This document shows positions 17,595-24,307 of a stretch of DNA of 64,000 nt, one piece after another. This DNA comes from CAVSJA01 sp963728145. Its GTDB lineage: Bacteria > Bacteroidota > Bacteroidia > Chitinophagales > Chitinophagaceae. The stretch is taken from contig CAVSJA010000006.1 in the NCBI GenBank assembly GCA_963728145.1, positions 372,001 to 436,000 on the forward strand, in the 5' to 3' direction. The notes below the pieces were generated by a model. It had not been told where the DNA came from. It was given only the letters and a program-made list of their open reading frames with translations, and did not search any database. Position 1 is the first letter of the stretch, and each line of letters begins with the position of its first letter. The translations under genes and the position numbers were made by a program.

Positions 17595-18521
17595 TTGAAG
17601 GCTCTCGTATACAAATCAACCGGTAGTTGGTACATCGTCAAAGACGAAAATGGTCGGCAATGGAATGCCCGTATCAAAGGAATTTTCAAGATCGATGATA
17701 TTACTTCCACCAATCCGATTGCAGTGGGTGATGAAGTGGATATTGAAATGGAGAATGATTTGGAAAACTCGGCGATGATTGTCAATATTCATCCAAGAAC
17801 GAATTATGTAAACAGGCAATCACCTTCAAATCGCAACCAGCACCATATTCTTGCTGCAAACTTAGACCAGGCCATGTTGATCGCCACATTGAGGGAACCA
17901 AGAACTTCGCAAGGTTTTTTAGATCGTTTCCTCGTAACGAGTGAAGCTTATCATATTCCGGCCATAATTGTTTTCAATAAGGCAGACCTGTATAAGAAAA
18001 AAGAAATGGCATTGTTTGAAGAAATGCAGGAGATGTATACGAATATTGGATATAAGATTATCCTGATGTCAGTTATAACCGGCATGAATACAAAGGAAGC
18101 CGGTGATCTTCTCCTCGGTAAAACAAGTTTGTTGGGCGGCCATTCAGGAGTTGGGAAATCTTCATTCATCAATTCTATTTTCCCTACGATCAATCTCAAA
18201 ACAAGGGATGTAAGTGAATGGAGCGGCAAAGGAATGCATACCACCACCTTTGCGGAAATGTATGACCTGCCCGGTGGAGGCCGGGTTATCGATACACCCG
18301 GATTAAGAGAATTCGGAATTGTAAATATTTCGCGCCAGGAACTCTCGCATTATTTTCCTGAAATGCGAGACCTGCTCGGAGAATGTCAATTCAATAACTG
18401 TCTGCATTTAAATGAACCCGGCTGCGCAATCAAAAACGCGGTGAACGAGGGAAAGATCCACGAAAACAGGTGGGTGAGTTATGCCACGATACTGGAATCA
18501 ATAAATGAGAAAACCTATTAA
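17595..18521 (+). CDS. rsgA: Ribosome small-subunit-dependent GTPase A
   Basis: A 308-residue circularly permuted GTPase with a TTG start. Domain order: OB-fold (about 1-70), GTPase with NKAD (G4) before the P-loop GGHSGVGKSS (G1) near residue 178 and DTPGLREF (G3), then a C-terminal zinc module with C-x5-C-x-H-x5-C spacing (CQFNNCLHLNEPGC). It assists late maturation of the 30S subunit. It is a single gene ending in a terminator at 18558-18583. Confidence 0.93.
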   Translation: MKALVYKSTGSWYIVKDENGRQWNARIKGIFKIDDITSTNPIAVGDEVDIEMENDLENSAMIVNIHPRTNYVNRQSPSNRNQHHILAANLDQAMLIATLREPRTSQGFLDRFLVTSEAYHIPAIIVFNKADLYKKKEMALFEEMQEMYTNIGYKIILMSVITGMNTKEAGDLLLGKTSLLGGHSGVGKSSFINSIFPTINLKTRDVSEWSGKGMHTTTFAEMYDLPGGGRVIDTPGLREFGIVNISRQELSHYFPEMRDLLGECQFNNCLHLNEPGCAIKNAVNEGKIHENRWVSYATILESINEKTY

Positions 18522-18527
18522 TAAAGA

Positions 18528-18583
18528 TTCCCACTTTCGTGGGAATGACGAATAAAAAAGTCCCGCTTTTGGCGGGACTTTTT
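18528..18583. terminator. Bidirectional terminator between rsgA and a convergent gene
   Basis: A perfect 9-bp stem (AAGTCCCGC / GCGGGACTT, 18558-18580) with a TTTTG loop is flanked by A-runs on the left and T-runs on the right, so it can terminate both strands. A smaller hairpin TTCCCAC-TTTC-GTGGGAA lies just before it at about 18530-18547. Confidence 0.88.
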
Positions 18584-18600
18584 ACAATTCATATGCTTGC

Positions 18601-18933
18601 TTAAGACATATACTTCTTTGAAGAATGTATCATCAGCTTACTTTCCAAAAATTTTGCTACTTCAATTACTGCGTCATTATCTCTCCTGACTGCTTCACGG
18701 AATTTATGCGGGTAAATTGAAATGCCCGTATAAATATTGTAATGGAGGGTAAGGATATGACCTTTATAATGGAAATCCCAGGTCAATGTGTCGAAATCAT
18801 CTAATTTGTGTGTAAACCTTATCTCCAGGTCGTCGGTGAGAATATTAGCCACTTCATAGAAGCGTTTCAAGCCGCAGTCATCATCAATGATGGCTTCTGT
18901 GCAGCCGAAATCAGTACGTAAAGTGAGGCTCAT
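18601..18933 (-). CDS. Conserved-looking small cytosolic protein, unknown function
   Basis: 110 residues with no signal peptide and no helix long enough to span a membrane. It is rich in Asp, His and aromatic residues (IIDDDCGLKRFYEV, LTWDFHYKGHILTLHYNIY) with a strand-like pattern. It ends 18 bp from the bidirectional terminator and precedes, on the same strand, a micro-lipoprotein and a gamma-carbonic anhydrase homologue. I do not recognise a family. A frame of this length with its own terminator is likely real. Confidence 0.6.
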   Translation of the reverse strand: MSLTLRTDFGCTEAIIDDDCGLKRFYEVANILTDDLEIRFTHKLDDFDTLTWDFHYKGHILTLHYNIYTGISIYPHKFREAVRRDNDAVIEVAKFLESKLMIHSSKKYMS

Positions 18934-18981
18934 AAAGGACGGATTTAGGTTATCAATAGGGTTGGGGGTACTATCTTTTAA

Positions 18982-19155
18982 TTAGCTTTTAAATTTTTTT
19001 GCTTTGACTTTTTCGCCAGCTAAAATCTTTTCTGCACCAACGTTCTTTCCATTGCTTGGACAGCCATACTTTGGACCGAATAAACTACAGGAAGAACCAG
19101 ACAGAAGGAGAATGCCGAGGAAAGAAATTGCTACGAAGCACCGGATCGTTTTCAT
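18982..19155 (-). CDS. Small lipoprotein of 57 residues
   Basis: An ATG-started frame encodes a signal peptide with lipobox (SGSSC, Cys at residue 23) and a short mature peptide with KYGCPSNGKNVGAEKILAG, then a Lys-rich tail. The GCPSNGKNVGAEK core looks like a motif seen in small Bacteroidota lipoproteins, from memory and not checked. It lies between the 110-residue protein and the gamma-carbonic anhydrase gene on the same strand. No function can be assigned. Confidence 0.6.
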   Translation of the reverse strand: MKTIRCFVAISFLGILLLSGSSCSLFGPKYGCPSNGKNVGAEKILAGEKVKAKKFKS

Positions 19156-19219
19156 AAGAATCTTTTATTAATGGGTTCAATACTAAAACTATAAATATTA
19201 TCCGGTAATTGCAAGGCGC

Positions 19220-19756
19220 TCAGGAATTTGATTCATCCTTAACCGTCCTGAACCAATCGGCGTACCGGACGTAATTGTTTGCTATTCTGTTGATTTCCCC
19301 CTGGATTTGTTGTGGATCAATATTTTTGATCTTTTTGGCCGGTACCCCAGCGTAAATACTACCCTCCTCGCATATAAAGCCTTCAAGCACAACAGCTCCG
19401 GCGGCTATAATTGTATTGCTGTGTATCACTGCGTTATCCATTACTATTGCCCCCATGCCAATCAACACGTTATCATGGACTGTACAACCGTGCACAATCG
19501 CGTTATGACCGATTGAGACATAATTCCCTATGATGGCCTTAGTCCTTTTGAAGGTGCAATGGATCACGGCCCCATCCTGGACATTCACCTTTTCGCCCAT
19601 CCGAATACTGTTTACATCACCCCGGATCACAGCGTTGAACCATACACTACAGTCGTTCCCCATAATTACGTCACCAACAATCGTTGCGTTTGGTGCGATA
19701 TAACAATTGTCTCCGAATTCGGGATAGACACCTTCGACTGGGAGGATTACTGGCAT
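19220..19756 (-). CDS. Gamma-carbonic anhydrase family protein (left-handed beta helix)
   Basis: 178 residues of hexapeptide repeats ([LIV]-G-x-x-x-x pattern) forming a left-handed beta helix, with a C-terminal helix. Metal-ligand candidates follow the family pattern: one His in AVIHCTF and two in SIGHNAIVHG. The N-terminal VWFNAVIRGDVNSIRMGE is a hallmark of the YrdA/PaaY/CamH subgroup. Members bind Zn or Fe; many lack strong carbonic anhydrase activity, so the physiological reaction is uncertain. It diverges from the toxin-antitoxin pair at 19846. Confidence 0.9.
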   Translation of the reverse strand: MPVILPVEGVYPEFGDNCYIAPNATIVGDVIMGNDCSVWFNAVIRGDVNSIRMGEKVNVQDGAVIHCTFKRTKAIIGNYVSIGHNAIVHGCTVHDNVLIGMGAIVMDNAVIHSNTIIAAGAVVLEGFICEEGSIYAGVPAKKIKNIDPQQIQGEINRIANNYVRYADWFRTVKDESNS

Positions 19757-19821
19757 ACCAAAGTAAACGTTTAAGATCAGCTAAGTTACTGCGAGATTCA
19801 GGAGATCAGTGGGAAAAAAAT

Positions 19822-19840
19822 TAAGTTTGTAATAAACAAA
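19822..19840 (+). promoter_or_regulatory. Promoter box and palindrome before the toxin-antitoxin pair
   Basis: TAAGTTTG (19822-19829) matches the TAnnTTTG -7 consensus. It overlaps an inverted repeat TTTGT-aataa-ACAAA (19826-19840) that ends 5 bp before the antitoxin ATG. Type II toxin-antitoxin operons are usually autorepressed, so this palindrome is a plausible operator. No obvious -33 box. Confidence 0.4.
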
Positions 19841-19845
19841 TAGCG

Positions 19846-20100
19846 ATGAGTGAATCAATGGAGTTGGCAGAAGAAATAGTGCATTACCTGACACGGCTGA
19901 ATGTTAAGCAACAGAAAGCAGTGCTTGCTGTTGTGAAAAGTTATGCCATGGAAGAATCCACGAAGAATGATAAAAGTTTCTTAGCCGAAATGGAGAAACG
20001 TTTGGCAGAATTAGAAACTGGAGAGATCAAAGCTCTCACTTTAGATGAATTAGAATCAGGAGCGAGACAGTCCTTTAAGAATAGGAAGCGTAAAAAATAA
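19846..20100 (+). CDS. Putative antitoxin of a ParE/RelE-type module
   Basis: 84 residues, strongly helical and charged, with a C-terminal basic tail (FKNRKRKK). The region AEMEKRLAELETGEIKALTLDELE resembles the toxin-wrapping C-terminus of addiction-module antitoxins (an Ala/Glu-rich helix followed by a 'LTLDEL' segment). Its stop overlaps the first codon of the downstream ParE-like frame, the usual coupling in such pairs. No clear ribbon-helix-helix or HTH domain can be identified, so DNA binding is uncertain. Confidence 0.65.
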   Translation: MSESMELAEEIVHYLTRLNVKQQKAVLAVVKSYAMEESTKNDKSFLAEMEKRLAELETGEIKALTLDELESGARQSFKNRKRKK

Positions 20101-20402
20101 TAACCTACAGTTGCCGGCTGCATCCTCTTGTCGAAAAAGATTATGATGAAGCCTATGAATGGTATGAGGGCAAAAAGAAAGGGTTGGGGGAACGATTCAT
20201 CAAAGAAGTAAGACATACTATTGATCGAATTACTTCTCAACCCGAAACGTTCAGCAGCCGGAGCAATAAGAAATTTAGAGAAGCAAAGGTTGATTTTTTC
20301 CCTTTTGTGGTAGTCTATAAGATAAACAAGCGATCCCGAATCGTTTTTGTAGTTTCAATCCATCATACAAGAAAAAATCCGCGAAAAAAGTACAGAAAGT
20401 AA
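20100..20402 (+). CDS. ParE/RelE-family toxin with non-canonical start
   Basis: The frame encodes about 100 residues with the family features: an N-terminal strand (YSCRLHPLVEKDYDEAYEWY), the GLGERF helix, a SQPETFS turn, KKFREAKVDFFPFVVVYKI and a terminal strand VFVVSIHHTRKNP. The only canonical start in frame is the TTG at 20184, which would remove the first strand and helix. By comparison with typical openings (M-x-Y-x-x-x-L-H-P) the start should be the ATA at 20100 (or ATA 20097), overlapping the antitoxin stop. Either translation begins at a rare ATA codon by coupling, or the start has mutated and the toxin is silenced. Confidence 0.6.
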   Translation: MTYSCRLHPLVEKDYDEAYEWYEGKKKGLGERFIKEVRHTIDRITSQPETFSSRSNKKFREAKVDFFPFVVVYKINKRSRIVFVVSIHHTRKNPRKKYRK

Positions 20403-20475
20403 AATGATTGAACCGCTTATATGTGCAACGCTGGAGGGGTTAGTTGTTTTTAGAAAATTTGTATTAAATAGTAAA

Positions 20476-21402
20476 ATGAGGAATCTGAAGTCCTATGCCA
20501 AATTGTGCTTGCTTACTATGCTATTGCCAGTTTCTTCATGCAATAGAAAAACTTTCAATGTAGTTGGTAACTATGAAAGCAAATGCTCTTTGTATTTATA
20601 TCCCGCCGTCAAACTTTCACTTAATCAGGATAGTACATTCAGATATTTGTTTGCTTATCGCGATGAGCCAGTTTTGGGAAGATGGCAAATTTTTCGAGAC
20701 ACGTTGCTCTTATACTCGCCGACTTTTGAATCAGATATTGATAGTTTCAAACCTATTTCTAAATACACTGATTTGGAAGAGAAAGATGCATATTTGATTC
20801 GGGATAAAGGCCTCTTGCGAATAACCACGAAAGGAAAAATGAAGGATTGTTATTTAGAAAGAACATCTAGAAAGATTGCTACTGACGATACTTGTGTTTA
20901 CTCTTTCGAAGATTATACCTACCTCATCGGAATTAATAAGCTTTTGAATTTGGACGACTTAATTAAAGTGAATTTCCAGAAGGACTTTTATTTGGCGTTC
21001 ATTAGGTTCTTTTCTGATATAAATAAGGATCGAAAAACTATATTAAGAGAATGTTCAAGCGTGGGGCCTGGAACTGTAGTTTCATTTAGTGATACAGTTG
21101 TAAGCTTTAACTACCAAAGCTTAAAAGTTGACAGTTCAATACTGTTTAATCATATTGGCGATAGTACCAGAGTTGTATTCCAGGCTTCAAATTGTGGAAT
21201 TGGTTTTCATGCCGACCTTTGTGTTTTAATCCTTAAAATAAACAATAGATACTTTATCGGGTATTCGGCTGATAATAGTAGTCTGTTTGCCACAATAAGG
21301 CAAATTGCAAGTGAATTTTTCATATTCAATGATAACAGACAAAAAACTGCTTTTTATAACCTCCTTGCAGAATCTGAGTTTGTAGAATCCAAAGGAAACT
21401 AG
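20476..21402 (+). CDS. Lipoprotein of unknown function
   Basis: Start chosen at 20476, where a signal peptide with lipobox (PVSSCNRK) begins; the frame itself is open from 20404. The 308-residue product has an N-terminal beta-rich segment (VGNYESKCSLYLYP, DSTFRYLF, LGRWQIFRDTLLLYSP) of the type often found in small Bacteroidota lipoproteins that sense or buffer envelope state, and an unrelated C-terminal half. Codon use looks more AT-rich than neighbouring genes, and it follows a toxin-antitoxin pair, so recent acquisition is possible. No family recognised. Confidence 0.6.
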   Translation: MRNLKSYAKLCLLTMLLPVSSCNRKTFNVVGNYESKCSLYLYPAVKLSLNQDSTFRYLFAYRDEPVLGRWQIFRDTLLLYSPTFESDIDSFKPISKYTDLEEKDAYLIRDKGLLRITTKGKMKDCYLERTSRKIATDDTCVYSFEDYTYLIGINKLLNLDDLIKVNFQKDFYLAFIRFFSDINKDRKTILRECSSVGPGTVVSFSDTVVSFNYQSLKVDSSILFNHIGDSTRVVFQASNCGIGFHADLCVLILKINNRYFIGYSADNSSLFATIRQIASEFFIFNDNRQKTAFYNLLAESEFVESKGN

Positions 21403-21493
21403 ACTAAAACTTCTAGTCGTATTTTTGAATGCTTCTCAGGCAAGTGGAGGATTTCATTACTTTGCTCCCAAATCGTCGCCAATTTAAGTGATC

Positions 21494-22681
21494 ATGACCC
21501 AACGCGAATTATTCCTCAAACACATCGCCCAAACTTCACCCGCTCCAATCGCATTAGAAATCGATCGTGCAAAAGGTTGCAAACTTTGGGATAAGGACGG
21601 AAAGGAATACTTTGATCTTATCGCGGGAATCAGCGTTTGCAATATCGGACATCGTCACCCGAAGGTCCTTAAGGCGATAAAAGAACAATTGAATCATTAC
21701 CTGCATTTGCTCGTTTATGGGGAAATGATCGAAACTCCGCAGGTTCAGTATGCGAGATTCCTGGTTGAACATTTACCTCCATCACTCAATTCAGTCTATT
21801 TTACGAATTCTGGCGCAGAAGCAACAGAAGGCGCATTGAAATTAGCCAAGCGAGTTACAGGGAGAACTCAAATTATTTCTTTCAATAAAAGTTATCATGG
21901 ATCTACTCATGGAGCTCTGAGTGTAATGGGCGATGAATACTGGCGTAATGCATACCGCCCTTTGTTACCCGATGTACTTCATCTCGAGTATAATTCTTTT
22001 GAAGCCCTTCAATCCATTACTTCCAATACAGCATGCGTAATAGCCGAAACAATCCAGGCAGAAGCAGGTGTTATTGGTCCCTTCAATGCATGGTTGAATG
22101 AATTACGAAACAGGTGTACAGAAACCGGGGTATTACTGATCCTGGATGAGATCCAAACCGGATTTGGTCGTACGGGAAAGTTATGGGCTTTTGAACAGTA
22201 TGGAATTGTCCCAGATATTGTTTTGTTGGGTAAAGCATTGGGCGGAGGAATGCCGCTCGGTGCATTTGTTGCGGATAGAAAATTAATGCAACAATTGACT
22301 AATGATCCGGTATTGGGTCATATTACAACCTTTGGTGGTCACCCCGTAAGTTGTGCGGCAGGCTTGGCAGCAATGAAAGTTTTGTTGAAAGGAAATCTGA
22401 TTGATAAGGTGCATAATAAAGAATCAATTTTTAAGCAGGCATTAAGTCATAAGAAAATAAAAGATATCAGGACTGCGGGACTTTTGATCGCTGTTGAATT
22501 TGAAAACAAGGAAACGGTTCTTAAACTAACTTCCAACCTTATTAGGGAAGGTATACTCACTGATTGGTTTCTTTTTGCGCCGGAATGTTTGCGGATTGCG
22601 CCGCCGTTGACAATTAAATCGAAAGAGATTAAGATGGTTTGCAAGAAGATATTGATGTGTATCGAAGGTTCCGAACCCTAA
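21494..22681 (+). CDS. Class III PLP-dependent aminotransferase (ArgD/GabT-like)
   Basis: 395 residues from the ATG at 21494 (a GTG lies 6 bp upstream). Class III features: VYFTNSGAEATEGALKLAK, SYHGSTHGALS, ILDEIQTGFGRTGKLW, and the PLP lysine in VLLGKALGGGMPLGA. Members transfer an amino group between an omega-amine (acetylornithine, 4-aminobutyrate, ornithine) and 2-oxoglutarate; the sequence alone does not pick the substrate. The last four residues and the stop codon are encoded by the first copy of a palindromic repeat (22666-22680), so the 3' end was apparently reshaped by the repeat. Confidence 0.88.
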   Translation: MTQRELFLKHIAQTSPAPIALEIDRAKGCKLWDKDGKEYFDLIAGISVCNIGHRHPKVLKAIKEQLNHYLHLLVYGEMIETPQVQYARFLVEHLPPSLNSVYFTNSGAEATEGALKLAKRVTGRTQIISFNKSYHGSTHGALSVMGDEYWRNAYRPLLPDVLHLEYNSFEALQSITSNTACVIAETIQAEAGVIGPFNAWLNELRNRCTETGVLLILDEIQTGFGRTGKLWAFEQYGIVPDIVLLGKALGGGMPLGAFVADRKLMQQLTNDPVLGHITTFGGHPVSCAAGLAAMKVLLKGNLIDKVHNKESIFKQALSHKKIKDIRTAGLLIAVEFENKETVLKLTSNLIREGILTDWFLFAPECLRIAPPLTIKSKEIKMVCKKILMCIEGSEP

Positions 22682-22812
22682 AGAAACAACTTGCGAACCA
22701 CTCAGGAACTCGCGGGGTTCGGAACCCTAAATTGGGGACTCCGCGAGTAGGGTTCCGAACCCTGCAAAACCGTGGCGCCTTTGAAAGATGTCGACGTAGG
22801 GTTCGGAACCTT
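22666..22812. repeat. Four alternating copies of a 13-bp quasi-palindrome
   Basis: Copies of GGGTTCCGAACCC, a palindrome except for its central base pair, occur at 22666-22680 (+), 22715-22730 (-), 22749-22763 (+) and 22797-22812 (-), alternating in orientation and about 35-50 bp apart. Copies 2 and 3 are further flanked by ACTCGCGG / CCGCGAGT, which extends the stem. The block fills the gap between the convergent aminotransferase and RidA-like genes and contributes the aminotransferase stop codon. Confidence 0.8.
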
Positions 22813-22818
22813 GCGAAC

Positions 22819-23334
22819 TTACTCCACTTCCACAATCACTTCAACCTCCACTGCAATATTATTCGGCAATGCATACATGCCAACCGCACTTCTTGCATGC
22901 TTACCTTTCTCACCAAATATTTCCACCATCAAATCCGAATACCCATTCACCACTTTCGGTTGATCAGTAAAGTTTGCATCGCAATTCACCATGCCCAATA
23001 CTTTCACAATACGCTTTACTTTATTCAGGCTTCCCAATTCAGCCTTCAATACTGCAAGATGATTGATCGCAACAAGCCTTGCTGCTTCATAACCTTGTTC
23101 AATCGTTAAGTCTTTTCCAACTTTACCCGTAATATTCGATCCATCAGGCTTTGTTGGGCCTTTTCCAGCCAGGTAAAGCAGGTTACCCACTCGTACCACG
23201 TTCACATAATTCGCAACAGGTTTGCCTGGGGTCAATAGGACAATATTTTTTTCTTTTAGTTTTTGTTCTGCATCCTGTGCTTTAGTAAGCGATACCAAAC
23301 AGCAAAGCAGGACCATTAAAAAAATCTTTCTCAT
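22819..23334 (-). CDS. Exported RidA/YjgF family protein
   Basis: 171 residues from the ATG at 23334, which gives a signal peptide (LLCCLVSLTKAQ). The rest is a RidA fold: NVVRVGNLLYLAGKGP, a central helix with AARLVAINHLAVLKAEL, VKVLGMVNCDANFTDQPKV, and a C-terminal HARSAVGMYALPNNIAVEVEV. Canonical RidA proteins are cytosolic enamine/imine deaminases; the catalytic Arg is probably the one in HARSAVG. A signal peptide puts this homologue in the periplasm, where its substrate is unknown. It lies 32 bp after glpF and may be part of that transcript. Confidence 0.85.
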   Translation of the reverse strand: MRKIFLMVLLCCLVSLTKAQDAEQKLKEKNIVLLTPGKPVANYVNVVRVGNLLYLAGKGPTKPDGSNITGKVGKDLTIEQGYEAARLVAINHLAVLKAELGSLNKVKRIVKVLGMVNCDANFTDQPKVVNGYSDLMVEIFGEKGKHARSAVGMYALPNNIAVEVEVIVEVE

Positions 23335-23366
23335 GTTTATCCGATTACTGATTAATAATAATTCAT

Positions 23367-24074
23367 TTAGAAGAACGTCGAAACAATCGCCGCTACAAGT
23401 CCACCAAGTATTGGTCCAATCACCGGGATCCACGAATATCCCCAGTCACTATCTCTTTTCCCTGGTATCGGAAAGAGAAAATGAAATATTCTCGGTCCAA
23501 GATCACGCGCAGGATTAAGCGCATATCCTGTTGGCCCGCCCAGGGATAATCCAATTCCGAGTATCAGCAATGCTACTGGTAGCGCATCGAGCGGACCGAG
23601 TTTCATTTCTGGCTTGGCCATCAACAAGACTCCCAAAACCAATACAAAAGTTCCGACGATTTCAGTAAGTAGGTTTGCGAGTGGATTGCGGATTGCCGGT
23701 GCGCAACTGAATACCCCCAGCTTGGCATTTTTATCTTCGGTCACTTCAAAATGTTTGTAATAGGAAAGCCATACCAGGAAGGCGCCAACAAAAGCTCCAG
23801 CGAACTGGGCCGCGATAAAGGTGCCAATATTTGCAGCGTCAAATTTTCCAAGGTAAGCCATGGCAATCGTAACAGCAGGATTGAGATGACCCTCACCTCC
23901 GAGCTTTGTTGAGGTAAATACTCCCGTAAATACCGCTATCGCCCAACCGAAAGCGATGACGATCCAACCTGAACCCTGGCCCTTTGTGCGGTTAAGAACA
24001 ACATTGGCGACAACACCGTCGCCAAGCAATACGAGTAACATTGTTCCGATAAATTCTCCAAGGAAACCTGGCAT
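23367..24074 (-). CDS. glpF: Aquaglyceroporin / glycerol facilitator
   Basis: 235 residues, six transmembrane helices and two half-helix loops with the MIP signature: LNPAVTIAM after the second helix and LNPARDLGPR before the sixth. The Asp after NPAR is typical of glycerol-conducting members. It should admit glycerol across the inner membrane. It follows glpD and glpK on the same strand, so uptake, phosphorylation and oxidation of glycerol are encoded together. The glpD-glpF gap (233 bp) holds a duplicated glpD tail and two hairpins. Confidence 0.93.
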   Translation of the reverse strand: MPGFLGEFIGTMLLVLLGDGVVANVVLNRTKGQGSGWIVIAFGWAIAVFTGVFTSTKLGGEGHLNPAVTIAMAYLGKFDAANIGTFIAAQFAGAFVGAFLVWLSYYKHFEVTEDKNAKLGVFSCAPAIRNPLANLLTEIVGTFVLVLGVLLMAKPEMKLGPLDALPVALLILGIGLSLGGPTGYALNPARDLGPRIFHFLFPIPGKRDSDWGYSWIPVIGPILGGLVAAIVSTFF

Positions 24075-24124
24075 AGCATGAGTTTTGGTTACTAAATAAA
24101 ATCTTTTAGCGAAAGATAAACATT

Positions 24125-24193
24125 ATGCGAAAATTATAACTGATAATTCAAACTGACTTTCTTGAATTCACTTATTTGATCATTCACGCAATT
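24125..24193 (-). repeat. Degenerate duplicate of the glpD 3' end
   Basis: This 69-bp stretch matches 24299-24367 (the last codons and stop of glpD) at 64 of 69 positions with no gap. Read on the minus strand it still spells the glpD C-terminus (VNDQISEFKKVSLNYQL, stop). It is a non-coding remnant 174 bp downstream of the real end, separated from it by a palindrome-rich insert. Confidence 0.85.
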
Positions 24194-24298
24194 AGAGGTT
24201 CCCGCAGAGTCTCCCCCTAGGACGCTCTCCAAATTAAACGCATCTTACGGGGGGACTCTGCGTTTGCCCCGCCCTGGCGGGGCTGGTATGCCGCGGCC
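24194..24298. other. 105-bp hairpin-rich insert between the two glpD tail copies
   Basis: It contains a long imperfect stem (CGCAGAGTCTCCCCC at 24203-24217 against GGGGGGACTCTGCG at 24249-24262) and directly after it a perfect 8-bp hairpin GCCCCGCC-CT-GGCGGGGC (24266-24283). The base composition is far more GC-rich than the surroundings. The placement between the duplicated tails suggests an inserted palindromic element, with the 69-bp copy made at insertion or by later slippage. Confidence 0.7.
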
Positions 24299-24307
24299 AT
24301 GTGAAAA

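Noticed and set aside
24125..24193. A second small gene downstream of glpD
   Set aside because: The match to the glpD tail is a remnant without its own start; it is a duplication, not a gene.
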